This document shows positions 11,776-22,530 of a stretch of DNA of 64,000 nucleotides, in pieces. Location of the stretch: positions 620,001 to 684,000 of the forward strand of contig NZ_CP059275.1 in the NCBI RefSeq assembly GCF_013694365.1, in the 5' to 3' direction. Position numbers and translations under genes: made by a program. Within the stretch, counting starts at the first letter, position 1. The number at the start of each line of letters is the position of its first letter. The notes under the pieces are model-generated. The model was not told the origin of the DNA, ran no database searches, and saw only the letters and a list, made by a program, of their open reading frames with translations. This stretch comes from Limosilactobacillus reuteri (GTDB taxonomy: Bacteria; Bacillota; Bacilli; Lactobacillales; Lactobacillaceae).

Positions 11776-12624
11776 ATGAAAATAACGATGGGGATGACAA
11801 CTTGGACAGAGCATCCAGTACTCATTCATGATGAACAACGCCCAGTAAGGCTTGATGAGTATGCTCAACATTTTCCAGTCGTTGAGGTGGATACTTTTTT
11901 CTATGCTTTACCTCAGATATCAACGATTCAAAACTGGCTTGCTACTGTTCCTCCAACTTTTCAGTTTATCGTTAAAGCTAACCAGAAAATGACACTGCAT
12001 CAGCGAAACCAGGAACGTGGTGAATTAGAACAGGTCTTTCAACAATATCGCCGGACAATCTCCCCCTTGGTAGCTGCTGGTCAATTAAAGACGATATTAT
12101 TTCAGCTTCCTCCATATTTTGATGCAACTGTGCGTGACTTTTCTTACTTACGATTAATTCGGGAATGGTTAGGAAACTTGCCAATTGCAGTCGAATTTCG
12201 TAATCAAACTTGGTATAAGAAAGAAATTTTACCGTCAGTCTTAGATTTCTGTCGTGAGCTCAACTTTACATTAGTAGCTGCTGATGAACCCCATAATACG
12301 CCGACGTCAGTACCATTTGTGCTTGCAACAACTAATCCCGACTTAGCCATGCTGCGCCTTCATGGCCGTAATCGCAAAGGATGGGAAAATCAAGGAAAAG
12401 AATGGCGGAAAACGCGGACTTTATATCGATATTCGACGGAAGAACTCCAATTCTTTAAAAAACAAATTGAGTCCTTGCAGCCGCAACCTAAAGAACTCTG
12501 TGTTATCTTCAACAATAACTCAGCTAAAGATGCAGCACCCAATGCATTGAGTCTTCAAAAAATGATGAATATTGAATTCGAGGGATTGGCACCCAAATCA
12601 CCAGAACAGCTTGATCTGTTTTAG
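11776..12624 (+). CDS. DUF72 family protein (YecE-like)
   Basis: The 282 residues fit the DUF72 TIM-barrel family: an N-terminal TTWTEHPV, VVEVDTFFYALP near 38, FIVKANQKMT near 64, LPIAVEFRNQTW near 136, and C-terminal CVIFNNNS plus a PEQLDLF tail typical of firmicute members. The biochemical function of the family is not established. It neighbours metG in the printed order. Confidence 0.85.
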   Translation: MKITMGMTTWTEHPVLIHDEQRPVRLDEYAQHFPVVEVDTFFYALPQISTIQNWLATVPPTFQFIVKANQKMTLHQRNQERGELEQVFQQYRRTISPLVAAGQLKTILFQLPPYFDATVRDFSYLRLIREWLGNLPIAVEFRNQTWYKKEILPSVLDFCRELNFTLVAADEPHNTPTSVPFVLATTNPDLAMLRLHGRNRKGWENQGKEWRKTRTLYRYSTEELQFFKKQIESLQPQPKELCVIFNNNSAKDAAPNALSLQKMMNIEFEGLAPKSPEQLDLF

Positions 12625-12750
12625 ATGCTACTAAAGAACAAAGGTATTCGTCACATTTTTTATCAAGAAAAGGCTACTACTAAAAAGAAGGGTTCTCATT
12701 TAGTAGCACTCCCATTCAAAGTTGATGGGAAGGTCGTTTTCTTTGAATAA
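12625..12750 (+). CDS. Small unknown protein (41 aa)
   Basis: An ATG-to-TAA frame of 41 codons fits exactly between two confident genes with no spare base, which supports its being an annotated gene. It is basic in the middle (TTKKKG) and ends in a beta-like VDGKVVFFE. No family was recognised; it could be the remnant of a longer gene. Confidence 0.5.
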   Translation: MLLKNKGIRHIFYQEKATTKKKGSHLVALPFKVDGKVVFFE

Positions 12751-13449
12751 ATGGATGCGACGATTCAAAAAACATTTGACGACGCAAAAAATATTGTCTT
12801 TCTAACGGGAGCTGGTATCTCAACTGCTTCTGGTATTCCTGATTTTAGGTCAGCAAACGGTTTATATACGCAAAATCGGAATGCCGAATATTATTTAAGT
12901 CACCGTTATTTTGCTAGTGATCCAGAAGGCTTTTACAAATTTTGCAAGCAGAATTTATATTTTCCAGATGCAAAACCTAACGTAATTCATCAAAAACAGG
13001 CAGCGTTGACGCAACAGGATCGCGCGACAGTTATAACGCAAAATATTGATAACTTATATGAAGAAGCTGGAACAAAACACTTAATTGATTTTCATGGGAA
13101 CCTTTTCCACGTTTATTGTGAAAAGTGTCATGAAACAGTTCCGGTGAGTGAATATTTGAATAGTCGCTTGCATCAAAAGGATAATGGTCCCTTGCGTCCG
13201 GATATTGTGTTATATGATGAAGGAATTAAGCAAGAGGATATTGTCAATTCTGTCAAGGCAATGCAACAAGCTGATTTAGTTGTGATTGTGGGTACTTCGA
13301 TGAAAGTATACCCATTTGCGGGCTTGCTAGATTACCGCAATCCAAATGCAAAGGTGATTGCTGTTAATCAGCAGTTATTGCAATTTCCTTTTGACTTTCA
13401 AATGGTTCAAGACGACGCAACAAAATTCTTTGACGAATTAAAAGTATAA
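12751..13449 (+). CDS. Sir2 family NAD-dependent protein deacylase
   Basis: This 232-residue sirtuin removes acyl groups from lysines using NAD+. GAGISTASGIPDFR (about 20-33), TQNIDNLYEEAG near 92 and the catalytic His in DFHGN near 115 are intact, as is VGTSMKVYPFAG. The zinc module looks incomplete: CEKC is present near 122-125, but the usual second CxxC before LRPDIV is replaced by a sequence without Cys (LHQKDNGP). That may mean a weak or absent zinc site. Confidence 0.9.
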   Translation: MDATIQKTFDDAKNIVFLTGAGISTASGIPDFRSANGLYTQNRNAEYYLSHRYFASDPEGFYKFCKQNLYFPDAKPNVIHQKQAALTQQDRATVITQNIDNLYEEAGTKHLIDFHGNLFHVYCEKCHETVPVSEYLNSRLHQKDNGPLRPDIVLYDEGIKQEDIVNSVKAMQQADLVVIVGTSMKVYPFAGLLDYRNPNAKVIAVNQQLLQFPFDFQMVQDDATKFFDELKV

Positions 13450-14409
13450 ATGACTGAAGAGAGAATTACACTAAATAAAGAAAATCAGGCACTTCTTGAT
13501 CAGGTTAATAGTCTATATCCTGAAGGTAGTGTCTTTGTTCAGTTTCATGGTGACAAGTCAGGATACGTTCGCCATGACCAAGCAACTCAACAAACTATTC
13601 CTGGTGCCTTGGTTATTATTGTGACTGACTTGACTGCCCCAAATTACACTGCTTCACATGAGTTATTGCACCTTTTGATGTTGCTAAAAGGGTTTCCACA
13701 AATCTTTTTCCAACTATCTCTTGGTGATAAGGAACTCGATGAACAGATGATGATTATGTCAACGGATTTGTATAACATTGCCATGCATCGAGTAGTGGTT
13801 GCAGAACAACGTAAGCATGGTTTTATTACCGATGAGACTGAAGAGCAGTATCTAAAGGGGATTGAACACACATTAACTCCGGAAAAAGAGGAAGATGATG
13901 AACGGACGTTACGGTTATTAACCGTTTTGGATGCCTTAGTCTTTTATGGTGATCACATTTCAAAGTATGAAAAAACTTTGGCAGAAAAGTACCCTCTCGC
14001 ACTAGCTGCAGCAAAAAAGATGTATGCTGAGATTACAAAGAAGCCAATTAAGTCACCATTCGATATGCGCCGGTCAATTGTTAAGATTTATTCTTTGTTT
14101 GATCAACAAATGCAGGAATGGGGCTTACCAGCCTTACATAATAATGAATATACAACTCTCTCACCGGTATTAAGTGCCCGACAATTACGTTTAGAGATGC
14201 GTCAAGTTTTTGAAATCTATCACTCTGATATGAAAGAACGGGGGACAGATAAGCGCGCCTATGTTGGTCTTCGGCGGAGTGATGGTCAAAATTCGTTTAC
14301 TCTTCCGGCACCGGCTCAAAATGCGCCAGAAGAATTTAAGAAGATATATGATCAACCAGTGAAGGAATTTCTTGAACAGAATAGCATTCCATACATTGTA
14401 AGGAAGTGA
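13450..14409 (+). CDS. IpaB/EvcA-like protein with an HELLH motif
   Basis: This 319-residue soluble protein resembles lactobacillar proteins annotated as IpaB/EvcA family, whose function is unknown. HELLH at residues 70-74 matches a zincin HExxH motif, preceded by a beta strand (GALVIIVTDL) as in metallopeptidases. No third ligand was identified with confidence. The first 8 bases are repeated at the end of mvaA (15665-15672), so it is natively translated directly after HMG-CoA reductase. The stop is preceded by AAGGAAG, a possible ribosome binding site for the next native gene. Confidence 0.65.
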   Translation: MTEERITLNKENQALLDQVNSLYPEGSVFVQFHGDKSGYVRHDQATQQTIPGALVIIVTDLTAPNYTASHELLHLLMLLKGFPQIFFQLSLGDKELDEQMMIMSTDLYNIAMHRVVVAEQRKHGFITDETEEQYLKGIEHTLTPEKEEDDERTLRLLTVLDALVFYGDHISKYEKTLAEKYPLALAAAKKMYAEITKKPIKSPFDMRRSIVKIYSLFDQQMQEWGLPALHNNEYTTLSPVLSARQLRLEMRQVFEIYHSDMKERGTDKRAYVGLRRSDGQNSFTLPAPAQNAPEEFKKIYDQPVKEFLEQNSIPYIVRK

Positions 14410-15672
14410 ATGACTGATTGGCAACACGGTTTTTATAAGTTATCTGCCGATGATCGACGTCAACAATTAGCAAAAGCTCGTCACCTATCCTCTATGGAAG
14501 AGCAAGTATTAGCAAATACAAGTTCAGATTTAGGGGATGAGTTAGTCGAAAATTATATTACTGATTATTCTTTACCTGAAGGAGTAGCCTTAAATATAAC
14601 CGTAAATAATCGTCCGTATGTTGTACCAATGGTGATTGAAGAACCATCAGTCATAGCCGCTGCTAGCAATGGTGCACACCGGGTAAGTAGGTCGGGAGGA
14701 TTTACTGCTCCTCGGCAAGACCGACAATTAGTGGGGCAAGTTGTGTTAGATGATGTGACCGATAAAGCAGCAGTTAAAGCATGGTTATTAGAACACCAAG
14801 ATGAGATTTTAACAATTGCTAACCAGGCTCATCCCTCAATGCAGGCACGAGGTGGGGGTGCGAAGTCGATGAAAGTTCGCACTCCTGGAAACTTTATTAG
14901 CATTGACCTGGGGATTGATGTTTGTCAGGCAATGGGCGCTAATAGTATCAATACGATGGCAGAAGCGGTTGGAAAATGGTTAACAGACCAGGGCTTCCAT
15001 GTTATCACCGCAATTTTAAGCAATCTTGCAACGCAGAGTCTGCAAACCGCTACTTGTAAAGTTGATTTTCGATACTTAGCAACTCCGGAGATGGATGGTA
15101 AAGAGGTTGCTCAACGAATTACCCGCCTTAGTGACCTTGCGCAAGTTGATCCTTATCGGGCAGCTACCCATAATAAAGGAATAATGAACGGGATTGATGC
15201 GGTCATGATCGCCAGTGGAAATGACTGGCGGGCAATTGAAAGCGGGGCCCATGCCTATGCTGCTCGTGATGGACAATATCGCGGCTTAAGTACTTGGGAA
15301 ATCCAGGACGGTTACTTGATAGGAAAAATTGTTCTTCCTTTACCAGTTGGTGTAATTGGTGGTTCAATTGGATTAAATAAAATGACTAGGATAAATTATC
15401 ATATTAGTCAAATTAAGAGTGCTGAAGAGTTGGCAGCCGTAACAGCAAGTGTCGGATTAGCACAAAATTTGGCTGCTTTACGGGCATTGACAACTACTGG
15501 GATTCAAGCTGGTCATATGAAACTCCAATATCGCTCATTAGCGGCAAGTGTCGGAGCAACGCCAGCAGAAGTACCGTTAGTAGTAACACAATTAAAGCAG
15601 CGATCACATGTTGACCAAGCACTTGCTAAAGAAATATTATCAACGATCAGAAAGGACCAAGTTAATGACTGA
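14410..15672 (+). CDS. mvaA: Hydroxymethylglutaryl-CoA reductase, class II, degradative-type sequence
   Basis: The reductase makes mevalonate from HMG-CoA. The 420 residues begin with the class II features FYKLSADDRR, the ENYITDYSLPEGVALN region near 48, and VPMVIEEPSVIAAAS near 72. The dinucleotide region near 165-200 (SIDLGIDVCQAMGANSINTM) is present. Its start repeats the last 8 bases of the Ppx gene and its end contains the start of the HELLH gene, so native order is ppx, mvaA, HELLH gene with tight coupling. Confidence 0.93.
   Translation: MTDWQHGFYKLSADDRRQQLAKARHLSSMEEQVLANTSSDLGDELVENYITDYSLPEGVALNITVNNRPYVVPMVIEEPSVIAAASNGAHRVSRSGGFTAPRQDRQLVGQVVLDDVTDKAAVKAWLLEHQDEILTIANQAHPSMQARGGGAKSMKVRTPGNFISIDLGIDVCQAMGANSINTMAEAVGKWLTDQGFHVITAILSNLATQSLQTATCKVDFRYLATPEMDGKEVAQRITRLSDLAQVDPYRAATHNKGIMNGIDAVMIASGNDWRAIESGAHAYAARDGQYRGLSTWEIQDGYLIGKIVLPLPVGVIGGSIGLNKMTRINYHISQIKSAEELAAVTASVGLAQNLAALRALTTTGIQAGHMKLQYRSLAASVGATPAEVPLVVTQLKQRSHVDQALAKEILSTIRKDQVND
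15651..15656 (+). promoter_or_regulatory. Ribosome binding site for the HELLH gene, inside mvaA
   Basis: AAAGGA is 8 bases before ATGACTGA (15665-15672), which matches the first 8 bases of the gene at 13450. Confidence 0.6.
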
Positions 15673-16614
15673 ATGGTGGAAAACCTCGCGATTGTAGACC
15701 TCGGCTCAAACTCGGCCCGAATGGCAATAACAGAAATTGCTCCAGATGGACGATTTCGTGAAATTCGACGTGTAAAAGAAAATACACGTTTATCTGAGGG
15801 AATGGGACGAGAAAAAATGTTACAAGAGAGTGCAATTGAACGCACAATTGCGGCTCTAAAACGATTTAAAAAAATCTACCAAGAGATTCCCAATATTAAA
15901 GTTCGTGCGATCACAACTGCTGCAGTTCGGCAAGCACGAAATCGTCAAGAGTTTTTGAATCGTGTTCAACAAGAAGTCGGTATTCATCTACAAGTTTTAT
16001 CTGGTAAAAAAGAAGCCTATTATGATTATCTAGGCGTTGTTCGGACATTGCGACTTAACCACTGTTTGATTCTAGATGTTGGTGGAGCAAGTTGTGAATT
16101 GATATTGGTGCAACAGCGAAAAGCACGTAATTTGATTTCTATTCCGGTGGGAGCTGTTAATTTATCAGAACAATACCACTTAAATGGCTATGTTCGTTCG
16201 GCTGACCTTTTTCGTGCTCAGGTAGCCATGAATGAACGATTGACCAAGATTCCGTGGTTACGATATGCAACGCGTGTTCCGATTGTTTTATTAGGTGGTG
16301 CTAACCGAACTTTGGCGCGTATGACTCAATCCTATCATCACCATCACCGCCGAAACGGTTCGATTCATGGGTATCAACTCTCCTCACGAGTAGTATTTGC
16401 GACTTACCGTGAATTATTAAATCGGAACTTGGCCCAGCGTAAACGGCTGACTGGTCTAGAACCGGAACGAGCAGATATTATTATTGGTGGAATGCTGCCT
16501 CTTGTAACCCTTTTGCAACGCAACAGTGATGGCCGGGTTATTTTTTCAGAGAGTGGTGTCCGCGAAGGAATCATCACTGAATATGTAAATCAAAGGAAGC
16601 GACATCATGACTGA
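15673..16614 (+). CDS. Ppx/GppA family phosphatase (exopolyphosphatase-like)
   Basis: The 313 residues form an ASKHA-fold phosphatase. N-terminal LAIVDLGSNSARMAI (about 4-18), RAITTAAVRQARN near 76, LILDVGGASCELILV near 132 and LLGGANRTLARM near 210 are family motifs. Relatives degrade polyphosphate or pppGpp. It has only the two core domains and lacks the C-terminal extension of long Ppx. It is natively between trpS and mvaA. Confidence 0.88.
   Translation: MVENLAIVDLGSNSARMAITEIAPDGRFREIRRVKENTRLSEGMGREKMLQESAIERTIAALKRFKKIYQEIPNIKVRAITTAAVRQARNRQEFLNRVQQEVGIHLQVLSGKKEAYYDYLGVVRTLRLNHCLILDVGGASCELILVQQRKARNLISIPVGAVNLSEQYHLNGYVRSADLFRAQVAMNERLTKIPWLRYATRVPIVLLGGANRTLARMTQSYHHHHRRNGSIHGYQLSSRVVFATYRELLNRNLAQRKRLTGLEPERADIIIGGMLPLVTLLQRNSDGRVIFSESGVREGIITEYVNQRKRHHD
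16592..16597 (+). promoter_or_regulatory. Ribosome binding site for mvaA, inside the Ppx gene
   Basis: AAAGGA lies 9 bases before ATGACTGA at 16607-16614, identical to the start of mvaA at 14410. Confidence 0.6.
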
Positions 16615-17637
<1,023 letters not shown>

Positions 17638-18597
17638 ATGCGCTCAAAAAGAAATAAAACAATTGATTTCACACTTGAGGAAGCTTCACCTGAGCTCCTT
17701 AATCAAATTATTCAACCTACTGATAATCTCCAGACAATATCCGATAAGATTATCAACGGGGATTCTTTCAAAGTAATGACTAATTTATCACCACACCAGG
17801 TTGATCTCGCCCTTATTGACCCTCCTTACAACCTTAATAAACAGTATGATGGTTTAAGCTTTAAAAAAATGTCCACAAGCCAATATCAAGCTTACACGCA
17901 AAAGTGGATTGACCTCTTAAAACCATTATTAAAAGAAAATGCTAGTATCTATGTCTTTTCTGATTGGGCAACCAGCATGGCACTTGCGCCGATCCTCGAA
18001 AAAAATTTTACAATTCAAAATCGGATTACTTGGCAACGAGAAAAGGGCCGGGGTTCACTGAAAAATTGGAAAAATGGGATGGAAGATATTTGGTTCTTAA
18101 CCGCGAACCCGAGTGATTACACCTTTAATGTCGACCAAGTTAAGCAACGACGACAGGTGGTAGCTCCTTATCGTCAAGATGGGGTAGCTAAAGACTGGCA
18201 AGCTACTAAAAATGGTAACTTTCGGGATACAATGCCGTCTAATTTTTGGGATGACATTTCAATTCCGTATTGGTCAATGCCAGAAAATACTGGTCACCCT
18301 ACGCAAAAGCCTGAGAAATTGCTGGCAAAAATCATCCTTGCCAGTTCTAATCCTAATGACTTCATTTTTGATCCTTTTGCTGGTTCCGGTTCGAGTTTAG
18401 TGACTGCCGCTAAACTTAACCGCCGTTATCTTGGAATCGAGCAAAGTCTTCTATATTGTGCATGGGGACAGTACCGACTTAATCAAATAAAAGATGATCC
18501 TAGCATCCAAGGCTACACTGATGGAGTCTTCTGGGAGCGTAATACCTTAGCAGTACAACGAAAGATTAAACGTCAACAAAGGGCAAGTGAAAAATAA
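17638..18597 (+). CDS. DNA methyltransferase (DPPY type, N6-adenine or N4-cytosine)
   Basis: This 319-residue SAM-dependent enzyme has motif IV DPPYNL at 61-66 and the SAM motif FDPFAGSGSSLV near 244-255. That order (IV before I) makes it a beta-class methyltransferase, with the target-recognition segment probably between about 110 and 210. No restriction endonuclease or specificity subunit is beside it in the window, so it looks solitary, though stripped spacing and printed order weaken the point. The target sequence cannot be read from the protein. Confidence 0.88.
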   Translation: MRSKRNKTIDFTLEEASPELLNQIIQPTDNLQTISDKIINGDSFKVMTNLSPHQVDLALIDPPYNLNKQYDGLSFKKMSTSQYQAYTQKWIDLLKPLLKENASIYVFSDWATSMALAPILEKNFTIQNRITWQREKGRGSLKNWKNGMEDIWFLTANPSDYTFNVDQVKQRRQVVAPYRQDGVAKDWQATKNGNFRDTMPSNFWDDISIPYWSMPENTGHPTQKPEKLLAKIILASSNPNDFIFDPFAGSGSSLVTAAKLNRRYLGIEQSLLYCAWGQYRLNQIKDDPSIQGYTDGVFWERNTLAVQRKIKRQQRASEK

Positions 18598-19041
18598 ATG
18601 GTTAAAGACGAATACACACTTGTACTAGTAAAGCCTGATGGGGTAAAAACTCGTCATATTGGAGATATTATTACCCGTATTGAACGGAAAGGGTATAATA
18701 TTGAAGCTCTTAAGATGATTAACCCATCAGAAGAAAAGCTTCGTCAGCATTATTTTGATAAAGTTGACAAACCATTCTTCCCTGAATTATTAGAATATAT
18801 GACAGAAGGACCAATTGTAGGAATTGTTGTTTCTGGTACTAATGTAATCCAAGCAATTCATAACATGGCAGGAGCTACTAACCCTGGTGAAGCTGAATGG
18901 GGAACAATTCGTGGTGACTATGGTCGTGAATGGCCTGATGGTAACTTGCGAAATATCATTCATACGTCTGATAACGTTAACAGTGCCACTCGTGAAATTG
19001 GTATTTGGTTCCCAGAATTTGATATTAAAGATAAACAGTAG
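18598..19041 (+). CDS. ndk: Nucleoside diphosphate kinase
   Basis: Ndk transfers phosphate between nucleoside tri- and diphosphates. The 147 residues begin TLVLVKPDGVKTRHIG. The catalytic His is in NIIHTSDN near 119-126, where most Ndk read NxxHGSDS, so Thr replaces Gly. TIRGDYG is present. Many lactobacilli lack ndk, which makes its presence worth noting. Confidence 0.93.
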   Translation: MVKDEYTLVLVKPDGVKTRHIGDIITRIERKGYNIEALKMINPSEEKLRQHYFDKVDKPFFPELLEYMTEGPIVGIVVSGTNVIQAIHNMAGATNPGEAEWGTIRGDYGREWPDGNLRNIIHTSDNVNSATREIGIWFPEFDIKDKQ

Positions 19042-21360
19042 ATGGAAAATCATGAACGAGAAACGGAGCAAGCGCGGGTTGATAATGTTGAAAAACAAAT
19101 TGACCAACAGATAGCTGCTACCACTAAAGCTGTTGAAGATGCTCATCGTGAAACACGGGCAGTTGAACGTAATTATAGTGAAAATGCATCTATTAATCGT
19201 TATGAAGTTGATGATATTGCTGAATCTCGGTCAATGATTGAACAGCAGCGACAATTGGTTTCACGAGCAGCGGAAAGTGAATCAATTCTAAAGCACCAGT
19301 TAAGAACTTTGAAAAACTTAAAAGGGTCACCGTATTTTGGCCGGATTGATATTCAAGATCCTGGTGAAGATAAGAGTGAAACGCTATACATTGGTACTTC
19401 TTCTTTAATGAATGAAGATAAAACAGACTTTTTAATTTATGACTGGCGGGCACCGATTTCTGGGGTTTACTATAATGGTACCCTTGGGAAAGTCAATTAT
19501 GAAACGCCAGCTGGGATGCAAACCACAGAATTAAAAAAGAAACGCCAATTCACTATTAAGGATGGCAAGATCACTAACATGTTTGATACCAATGAAACGG
19601 TTGGTGATGAAGTTTTGCAAGCAGCTCTTGGAAAGCAAAATGACCAGTATATGCATAATATTGTGGCAACAATTCAAAAAGAGCAAAATGATATTATCCG
19701 TGATACGCGTAGTGATCTTTTGCTAGTACAAGGAGTGGCTGGTTCAGGAAAGACTTCAGCGATCCTTCAGCGAATTGCATACTTGCTTTATCATAGTCGA
19801 ACAGAATTGAATGCGGATCAGATTGTCCTCTTTAGTCCCAATAATTTATTTAGCCACTACATTTCTGAAGTTTTGCCAAGTCTTGGTGAAAGAAATATGC
19901 GGCAAGTAACATTAGAAGGGTTTATCCGGCGGCGTTTTGAAGGCTTGCAAGTAGAAACATTATTTGATCGCTATGAAGAACGGCAAAAACCTGAAAATGC
20001 TTCTCATGTTGTTGCTGACTTTATTGAAAGTGAATCTTTTATGACGTCAATTGCACATTATGTCGAGAAAATGACAATTGAGGATTTGCAGTTTGCTGAT
20101 ATTCGTTTTAATGGTCAAGTTTTCTTTTCAGCTGACCACGTCAAAGATCTTTATAAAGAATTACCATTGACGATGGCTCCTGCTGATAAGTTAGTTCAAT
20201 TGAAAAATAAGTTAATTCGTGAATTACAGCGGCGAGTTAAAGATGAAGCTAAAAAAGATTGGGTAGCTAAAGAACTGGATTCACTTGATTTACAACAATT
20301 GCACAATCTTTGTGGTAAGAAGTCAATTGATGACTTTAAGGATGAAGATGAGCAATATGTTTACCTTTCGCGGCGTTTAGCTAAACGACGCTTACGTGTG
20401 ATTGCAGATGCGATCTATAATAATTACTTTCTCGATTTTTATAATCAATATAATAAGTTTTTGCATCAAGTTGAGGTACCTAAGACAATTAGTCAGCGGG
20501 AATGGGCAACAATGATTCTTGCTTTTCAAGATGAGATTGAATACCATCGGCTGGAATTAATGCATGCGGCACCTTTGATGTATCTGCGTGATTTGATTTC
20601 CGGTACAGGACAAAATCGTTCTTTTCAATATGTATTTATTGATGAGATGCAAGATTATTCAACAGCGATGTTAATCTACTTAAAACACGCCTTTCCCCAA
20701 GCTAAGTTTACGGTCCTCGGTGATAGTGAACAGGCTCTTTTTAAGCCATTGCAGTTACCGGAAGAGTTATTAAACAAACTTAGTGGGGTATTAAAGGCTA
20801 AGCGGCCTAATTTAATTGCTTTACGGCGAAGTTATCGTTCCACGACGGAGATTACTAATTTTGCGAAGGCCTTGTTGCCGGATGGAGATAAGATAATTTC
20901 TTTCACTCGCCATGGAAAGAAACCACGCTTGTTAGTTCGTTATTCTGATAAAGAGAGTCAGCAAAGCTTGTTAGATGAGACACTTAAACTAGCTAACAAA
21001 CATGAAACTGTAGCGATCTTAACCAAGAATCAAGAGCAAGCCGCTGTTATTTATCAATTACTTCGCCGGCAAAAGGTTGAAAATATTCATCTCTTAGATA
21101 AGGATGCAAGTGAATTGCCAAAGGGGATCTTAATTCTCCCAATTTACTTAGCAAAAGGACTCGAATTCGATGCTGTCCTTGCTGCGGATGTCTCTGCTAA
21201 AAACCTAGCTAATACTGATGAAGTCGGTATGATCTATACAATGGCATCACGGGCAATGCATGAACTGGTTCTTTTAAGCAACGGTTCAGTTAGCGACGCA
21301 ATTAACGAGAAAGCTGGGCGTCTTTTAACGATTGAATATCAATTGCCAAATAAAAATTAA
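19042..21360 (+). CDS. helD: HelD-like SF1 helicase/ATPase (RNA polymerase recycling)
   Basis: This 772-residue UvrD-family ATPase matches gram-positive HelD, which pries RNA polymerase off nucleic acid. It has a long N-terminal coiled coil (about 1-90, Gln/Glu/Arg rich), an early SF1 domain with Walker A GVAGSGKTS near 232-240, FIDEMQDYS near 532 (motif II), RRSYRST near 594 and a C-terminal helicase 2 domain. The length and the N-terminal arm distinguish it from UvrD/PcrA. Confidence 0.88.
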   Translation: MENHERETEQARVDNVEKQIDQQIAATTKAVEDAHRETRAVERNYSENASINRYEVDDIAESRSMIEQQRQLVSRAAESESILKHQLRTLKNLKGSPYFGRIDIQDPGEDKSETLYIGTSSLMNEDKTDFLIYDWRAPISGVYYNGTLGKVNYETPAGMQTTELKKKRQFTIKDGKITNMFDTNETVGDEVLQAALGKQNDQYMHNIVATIQKEQNDIIRDTRSDLLLVQGVAGSGKTSAILQRIAYLLYHSRTELNADQIVLFSPNNLFSHYISEVLPSLGERNMRQVTLEGFIRRRFEGLQVETLFDRYEERQKPENASHVVADFIESESFMTSIAHYVEKMTIEDLQFADIRFNGQVFFSADHVKDLYKELPLTMAPADKLVQLKNKLIRELQRRVKDEAKKDWVAKELDSLDLQQLHNLCGKKSIDDFKDEDEQYVYLSRRLAKRRLRVIADAIYNNYFLDFYNQYNKFLHQVEVPKTISQREWATMILAFQDEIEYHRLELMHAAPLMYLRDLISGTGQNRSFQYVFIDEMQDYSTAMLIYLKHAFPQAKFTVLGDSEQALFKPLQLPEELLNKLSGVLKAKRPNLIALRRSYRSTTEITNFAKALLPDGDKIISFTRHGKKPRLLVRYSDKESQQSLLDETLKLANKHETVAILTKNQEQAAVIYQLLRRQKVENIHLLDKDASELPKGILILPIYLAKGLEFDAVLAADVSAKNLANTDEVGMIYTMASRAMHELVLLSNGSVSDAINEKAGRLLTIEYQLPNKN

Positions 21361-22530
21361 ATGGAATTTATTGCAGTGTTGGCGGGGTTATTGCTTGCAA
21401 CCCAGATCGTAGCACACTTATGTCGTCGCGTTGAGATTCCAGAAGTGATTGGACAAATCCTAGTTGGAATCATTGCAGGACCCGCTGTTTTAGATTGGGT
21501 TCATCTAAATTCAATGATGAATGAATTTCAGGAAATTGGGGTTATTATCTTGATGTTCATCGCAGGATTGGAAAGCGACCTATCCTTACTAAGAAAATAC
21601 TTGAAGCCCGCTGTTGTTGTGGCGCTTTTGGGGGTAATTGTTCCCATTGTAATTATGGGACCAGTAAGTTATATGTTTGGCTTTACTAAGCTTGAATCAC
21701 TTTTTATCGGGGTTATTTTTGCGACAACATCTGTTAGTATTTCAGTTGCAGTATTGCGTGAATTTAATCGCCTAGATAGCCGAGAGGGGGCAACAGTGCT
21801 TGGAGCAGCGGTTGCCGATGATATTATTGGTGTTATCTTGTTAAGTGTGATGATTAGTGTAATCAATGGAAGCAGCAATAGTGGCCACGGCAATGGTCAG
21901 CCTTTAGGAATTGTCCTCTTGATGCAGTTAGTGTTCTTTGGTGGAACTTACCTATTAATTCGTTGGTTAGCACCTTACCTGATTCATATGAGTGATCGCC
22001 TATTAACAGTTGCTTCAACGTCGGTAATGGCGATGATTATCTGTTTAGGCATGGCCGCAATTGCTGATTATGTTGGCTTGAGTGGGGCTGTTGGCTCCTT
22101 CTTCGCCGGAATTGCTGTGGCTAACACCAAGCATAAAGAAGTTGTTGACCGGAGTTTTATTCCAATTGGATATGCAATGTTTATTCCGCTATTCTTTGTC
22201 AGTGTAGGCTTGAACATGCGCTTTGATAATATTGGTGAATCGTTTGTCTTTGTTATTGTAATGACAATCCTTGCATGCTTAACAAAACTGCTTGGATGTG
22301 GAGCGGGTGCTAAGCTATCTGGCTTTAGCATGCCCAGTTCTTATATTGTCGGTAGTGGGATGGTTGCCCGTGGTGAAATGGGATTAATTACAGCCCAGAT
22401 TGGTTATGAAGCACATCTTCTTTCGCCAATGTATTATTCAGATGTAATTACCGTGATTATTATCGCAACTGTATTAGCGCCATTTATTTTAAAGAATGCA
22501 TTGAAACGATCAGCCAACGAACTTGAGTAA
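21361..22530 (+). CDS. Cation/proton antiporter, CPA2 (NapA/KefB) type
   Basis: This 389-residue membrane protein has about 12 hydrophobic segments and no C-terminal RCK/TrkA domain. It matches CPA2 antiporters: IPEVIGQILVGIIAGP near 29-44 and a conserved acidic pair at AVADDIIGVILLS near 150-162. It should exchange Na+ or K+ for H+ across the membrane. Confidence 0.88.
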   Translation: MEFIAVLAGLLLATQIVAHLCRRVEIPEVIGQILVGIIAGPAVLDWVHLNSMMNEFQEIGVIILMFIAGLESDLSLLRKYLKPAVVVALLGVIVPIVIMGPVSYMFGFTKLESLFIGVIFATTSVSISVAVLREFNRLDSREGATVLGAAVADDIIGVILLSVMISVINGSSNSGHGNGQPLGIVLLMQLVFFGGTYLLIRWLAPYLIHMSDRLLTVASTSVMAMIICLGMAAIADYVGLSGAVGSFFAGIAVANTKHKEVVDRSFIPIGYAMFIPLFFVSVGLNMRFDNIGESFVFVIVMTILACLTKLLGCGAGAKLSGFSMPSSYIVGSGMVARGEMGLITAQIGYEAHLLSPMYYSDVITVIIIATVLAPFILKNALKRSANELE

